DNA from: Beta vulgaris subsp. vulgaris | Lineage: Eukaryota; Streptophyta; Magnoliopsida; Caryophyllales; Amaranthaceae | Assembly: GCF_026745355.1 (NCBI RefSeq) | Contig: NC_079202.1 | Coordinates: 51,796,209-51,860,208 of the forward strand | Direction: 5' to 3' | Length of the DNA: 64,000 nt | Shown here: positions 60,361-64,000 of the stretch, in pieces | Layout: every line of letters begins with the position of its first letter | How positions within the stretch are numbered: position 1 is the stretch's first letter | Translations under genes and position numbers: made by a program | The notes under the pieces: generated by a model | Seen by the model: only the letters and a program-made list of their open reading frames with translations | What the model was told of the DNA's origin: nothing | Database searches by the model: none

Positions 60361-61439
60361 AAAATACCTTTTCAATTGCATTGCCCATTGCCTTATCTTG
60401 ATCAGTGAAAATTGTCTTTGGCTCTTGTTGGCACATTGCTCTCTTGAATGTTTCTAGTAGCCATTCAAAGCTCTCTTCCTTTTCATTAGTTATGAAAGCA
60501 CATGCAAACATTGTTGTTTTCCAATGGCAGTTTATGCCAACAAATGGTGCACATATAAGTCCATATTTGTTTGTCCTATATGTTGTGTCAAATATCATAA
60601 CATCTCCATATGCTTTGAAGTCCTCCAACATCATTGAATCTCGCCAAAAGTAGCTGACAATGTTGTTATGTTCCCAAATTTCAGCCTGTAGAAGAATGCA
60701 GGATCATCATGCCTCTTTGCTGAAGTAAGTCCAACACGCTCTGCATATCCTTTCCTTCAACCAATCTTGTTCTGTACTGTGTGATATAGTTTAGATGGTC
60801 CCTTTTTGTGTGGCCCACTACTTCTTCTGATCCAGCCTCATGACACAAAAAGTTGTATGCATGCATTGGCTTTATTCCAGATTCAACCATTGTTTGTATT
60901 AGTTGTCCTTTTTGTTCAGTTATCTTCCTTTCTGATTTCAGATGATGTATTTCTTGTTGTATTACCAACTCATGGTTGTGCTGCAACTCATGAGCTACTA
61001 CAACAAAGTCTTGACCAGGTTTTTCTTGCTTAAATCTGACCATGGCTTTGCATGCTGTTCTTGTTTCATTGACTACTCTTTCCTTTCTTTCCTTGGTTGG
61101 CTGCTCAACATCTGGTATCTGAACAACTTTTTCTTGTTGTGTGTCTTTTTCTTTTGGTTCTGTTATTTTGTTTCTTGATTTTGAGCCTCCTTCCTTTGAG
61201 CAAACCAAGTAGAATTCATATATTGAATTATCAATTCTCCTCCTCCTTAGAGTTTGTTTCCTAATACTAAATCCTAATGCTCTTGAGTGTGCTTGATACA
61301 AGTTGTAACCATCTTTGTGATCTGTAACATGTCTCCCTATTAAACTGCTACTGATATTTTCGTCATTGATGTACTTGAGATATTCATGTTCAGCTGTTGA
61401 GTTCATTGACAAAAAATAAGGATACTAACTTAAAGAACA

Positions 61440-62105
61440 AAAGCACTAACTGAAAACTAAACAAGTGTAGATGAAAATGATTGTAATAGTATCAAATGAA
61501 AGAATAATTATACTAAATGAAATAAATTAAGGACCAACTGAAAAGAAAATAAGTCTAACTGAAAACTAAATAAGTCTAACTGAATACTGAATCAGTCTAA
61601 CTGAAAACTAAATTAGTCTAACTGAATCTGTCTAACTGAAGAGCAAATAAGTCTAACTGAAGAGTTAATAAGTCTAACTGAAAACTAAATAAGTCTAACT
61701 GAAAACTGAATCAGTGTAACTGAATCAGTCTAACTGAAGAGTAAATAAGTGTAACTGAAGAGAAAATAAGTCTAACTGAAGTGTAAATAAGTCTAACTGA
61801 AGAGTTAATAAGTCTAACTGAAATCTAAATTACTCTAACTGAACATTTAATAAGTGTAACTGAATTAGTCTAACTGAAGAGTAAATAAGTCTAACGGAAG
61901 AGTAAATAAGTCTAACTGAAGCGTAAATAAGTCTAACTGAAGAGTTAATAAGTCCAACTGAAAACTAAATTACTCTAACTGAACACTTAATAAGTCTAAC
62001 TGAAAACTAAATAAGTCTAACTGAAAAGTATATTAACTGAAAACTAAAGTACTCTAACTGAACACTTAATAAGTCTAACTGAAAACTAAATAAGTCTAAC
62101 TGACA
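61440..62105 (-). repeat. TCTAACTGAAAA array, block 7 (transposase intron 1)
   Basis: About 30 units with variants GAAGAGTAAATAAGTCTAAC and GAAAACTAAATAAGTCTAAC, in the sense orientation of the transposase as in block 6. Longer sub-blocks are duplicated (about 61780-61860 and 61910-61990). Confidence 0.92.
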
Positions 62106-62666
62106 AAGAAGTTAATGAGTGAAAAATAGACTTTTGTTGCAATGTAAATGCTAATTTTTACATACTAAGTTATACAATCAAAATTCTAACTGAAAATGAG
62201 TAAATGCAATTGAAAATTAATTTAAGACATACACCTGTTGCTTTGTCTTGTATTCCAGCTGATTCTTCATGTAATTTCTTTCTTTTTTTTTCTGATGTGA
62301 TATCTGTGTTAATACTTTCACTTTTATTGTTTAGTTCGATTTGTAATGTGAGATCTCTGTGAGTATTCTCATTGCTCAGATCAATTTGTAACGAACTTAC
62401 GATTTGTGAATTCGAATCTTCGGTTGACATTCTTGTTCAATTTGTAACAAACTAGATTTCAGTAGTGGAACTAGATTTGTAGTGAGAAAGTGGATCTGTT
62501 GGATATGTTTTTGCTCTTGAACAATGGCGGATGAAGCGGATGAAGGGGATGAAAGTGTTTTTTTTGTTTTTTTTTTATTTTTTCGGTCTTTAATAAGTCG
62601 CGCGCGTTTCGTCCGATGAGAGTGTTGTGTCGGACTCGTCCATTTCAATACGTTCTCTTAATAATA

Positions 62667-62937
62667 TACTTCACTCCATTTCAAGATATTGACACGTTAC
62701 TTTTGCACAATTCACAAACATTTTTTAACCGTGTTTTTTTAATTCCATCAAAGAAAAATTATAGTCATGTAGGATTTTGTTAGATTCATCTCGACATATA
62801 ATTTCAAAATATGTTAGAGATATTTATGGTTAGAATTGTGTCACATATTATGAAACAAAAGAAGCATTAGGCTATGTTTAGTTAACCTGAAATTTTCTGA
62901 TCTGATTTGAACTTATTTTTTCTGATCTGATCTGATC
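62667..62937. other. Intergenic, MITE-like remnant
   Basis: ATACTTCACTCCATTTCAAG at the left resembles a Stowaway end, but the right end was not found. A short CTGATCTGATCTGATC repeat precedes the L26 fragment. Confidence 0.35.
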
Positions 62938-63190
62938 ATGTCCTTATCAAGTCTCGGCTTCGTGATGACCACCTTAGAGGGGTGGATCCCAACATTGACG
63001 GTCGACCCACTAACCCTCTCACGGGTAATCCGCTCAATGTGGATGACCCATTCTTACGGTACACCTACACCACCTTGCCCTTGCGCCCCTTGTAGGTCCC
63101 CCTCACGACCTGCACCTCGTCAGCCTTCCTCACCGGCATCGACCTTACGTTGTACTTGCTTTGGAGGTCGCCGGAAAGTGGCGCGCTCAT
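62938..63190 (-). pseudogene. RPL26: Ribosomal protein L26 pseudogene, 3'-truncated
   Basis: From ATG 63190 the minus strand reads [19 protein letters not shown] then [12 protein letters not shown], the start of cytosolic 60S protein L26 (uL24). A TAG then replaces a Gln codon, and a one-base deletion shortly after shifts the frame. In the shifted frame [20 protein letters not shown] is readable up to about 62939, where the similarity stops; roughly the last third of the ~145-residue protein is missing. Absence of introns over this length fits a processed copy, but no poly(A) tail or target duplication is visible. Confidence 0.88.
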
Positions 63191-64000
63191 GATCACTCGG
63201 TACACGCTTGATGGTGCTGTGAAGTGGGCTTTGCGGCATATGCGACGTGAGCTTGATGCTTCATATTTCTGGGTTTGGGAGTGGTTTCTCTCTCTTCTCT
63301 CTCTAACTGCGAATGTGGGTGGTGGGAGATTGAAGGAACATGGATGGAGAAGTTAAATGAATCAAACATAAATAATATTCTGAAATTCATAATCCCAAAC
63401 ACAACTTAAAATTACTTAAACTATTTAGACAAAGTGATTCATTTCTGTTTAGGTACGTGTTAAAGCCTTTGAAGGTCTATATATCTTTAGAGAGGTAAAA
63501 TCTAGTGTAACTAAATATTAATATTGATTAGTGAAAAGGTCAAAACTTAGGAAGTAAGTTCTTATGAACTATTTAGTAGTCTAATCCATCACTGAAGTGG
63601 ATATCCCCACTCATTGCTTTGTCTTTGAAATCAGCCTTTTCAATGGCAAATCTCTCCTACCACTTTTTCTTACACACTTTTACTGAAAAAATGCTTACCT
63701 ATTAGAGATATTACTCGAGAAAAATGGAATATGCAAGCAATCTTCGCATGGTTTGAACGCTTTTGCAATTATCGAATCAAAATTATCCTGCCATACATGA
63801 ATAATACGTACACTACATCAACCACTTGCCTATGAATGGAAAATAACTTGAGTATGAAAGAAAACAATTACACTAGCTCTTACTCGGAGTCTGCTTTGAT
63901 AATATATTATCCTTCTCTGCTCCATGAAATACACAAGTTGCTTCCTTGACAATTTTTGAAGCCCTACGTTCTCTACTGCCGTGTTGAACTCGTTATTATC
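63191..64000. other. No gene recognised
   Basis: A short GC-moderate stretch (63191-63355) follows the L26 start and is not recognised; the remainder is AT-rich. Confidence 0.35.

Larger units (their letters stand above)
57904..62430 (-). pseudogene. FAR1/MULE/SWIM transposase gene of the MULE, frameshifted
   Basis: Exons by eye: 62430-62235 (acidic/basic N-terminus with a KKRKK-like signal), 61393-60368 (FAR1 DNA-binding domain then the MULE core, with FDTTYRTNKYG and TDQDKAMGNAIEK), 59428-58627 (core continues with NTRHRLCLWHI; SWIM zinc finger CSCQCFTETGMLCFHIIRV near the end) and 58270-57904 (C-terminal TKGRP region). All junctions have GT-AG and consistent phases, for example KAT-AEHEY and NAIEK-VFPNT. 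Within exon 2 the frame shifts twice by one base, near 60695 and 60671. A third shift lies in a CCCC run near 58008. The introns are full of the 21-bp repeat. It resembles host FRS/FAR1 proteins, but position and terminal repeats mark it as transposase. Confidence 0.8.
53078..62657. mobile_element. Mutator-like element carrying a ULP1-type protease and a FAR1/MULE transposase
   Basis: 9580 bp flanked by an exact 9-bp repeat TTAATAATA (53069-53077, 62658-62666). The ends are imperfect inverted repeats of about 60 bp: GTGAAAGTATTGGGTCAGAC at the left and GAGAACGTATTGAAATGGAC at the right read inward, then TCGGACG and AACGCGCG in both. Inside are two inward-facing genes, a C48 protease gene from the left and a FAR1/MULE/SWIM transposase gene from the right. 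Plant MULEs with ULP1-like genes are known (the Kaonashi group in Arabidopsis). Intron and intergenic DNA is filled with a ~21-bp repeat. Both genes look frameshifted in this copy. Confidence 0.88.

Noticed and set aside
61440..62105. CRISPR array
   Set aside because: Short repeats with similar spacing, but repeats are variable, spacers are not unique, no cas genes are present, and the DNA is eukaryotic.
57904..62430. Host FAR1/FRS transcription factor gene
   Set aside because: The protein type fits, but the gene sits within terminal inverted repeats with a 9-bp duplication and beside a ULP gene, which marks a transposon.

Overview
This is plant nuclear DNA, AT-rich, with spliced genes and many transposons, most probably from a core eudicot. 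The species cannot be named from sequence alone. Host genes are few. At the left end is a complete three-exon gibberellin 20-oxidase (606-2944, plus strand). At 32.3-45.0 kb is a tandem cluster of glyoxylate/hydroxypyruvate reductase (HPR3-type) sequences on the minus strand. Near the right end is a broken copy of ribosomal protein L26 (62.9-63.2 kb).

The rest is mostly mobile DNA, and for many elements both ends and the target duplication can be read. Left to right: a tRNA-derived SINE in GA20ox intron 1; a non-autonomous Mutator-like element (6226-7778); a full-length but decayed Ty1/copia retrotransposon (9950-15063); two short Helitrons; a (TA)n microsatellite holding three related inverted-repeat elements (17.7-24.4 kb); a repeat array beside exon-like fragments (27.6-29.4 kb); a nest of Stowaway in hAT in SINE (38.1-39.7 kb); other hAT, Tourist and Stowaway MITEs; and a 9.58-kb Mutator-like element (53078-62657) with 9-bp target duplications.

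The 9.58-kb element is the most distinctive system. A ULP1-type (C48) cysteine protease gene reads inward from its left end and a FAR1/MULE/SWIM transposase gene reads inward from its right end. Nearly all its introns and the gap between the genes are filled with degenerate arrays of a ~21-bp unit (core TCTAACTGAA, or TTCAGTTAGA on the other strand) that switch orientation in blocks. Both genes carry apparent single-base frameshifts.

In the HPR cluster, four intact first exons, all ending in phase 0, are present but only two second exons. The order on the minus strand is E1-E1-E2-E1-E1-E2. This may mean alternative first exons sharing a second exon, or two genes truncated after exon 1. All splice sites and boundaries here were read by eye; no alignment or database search was run.
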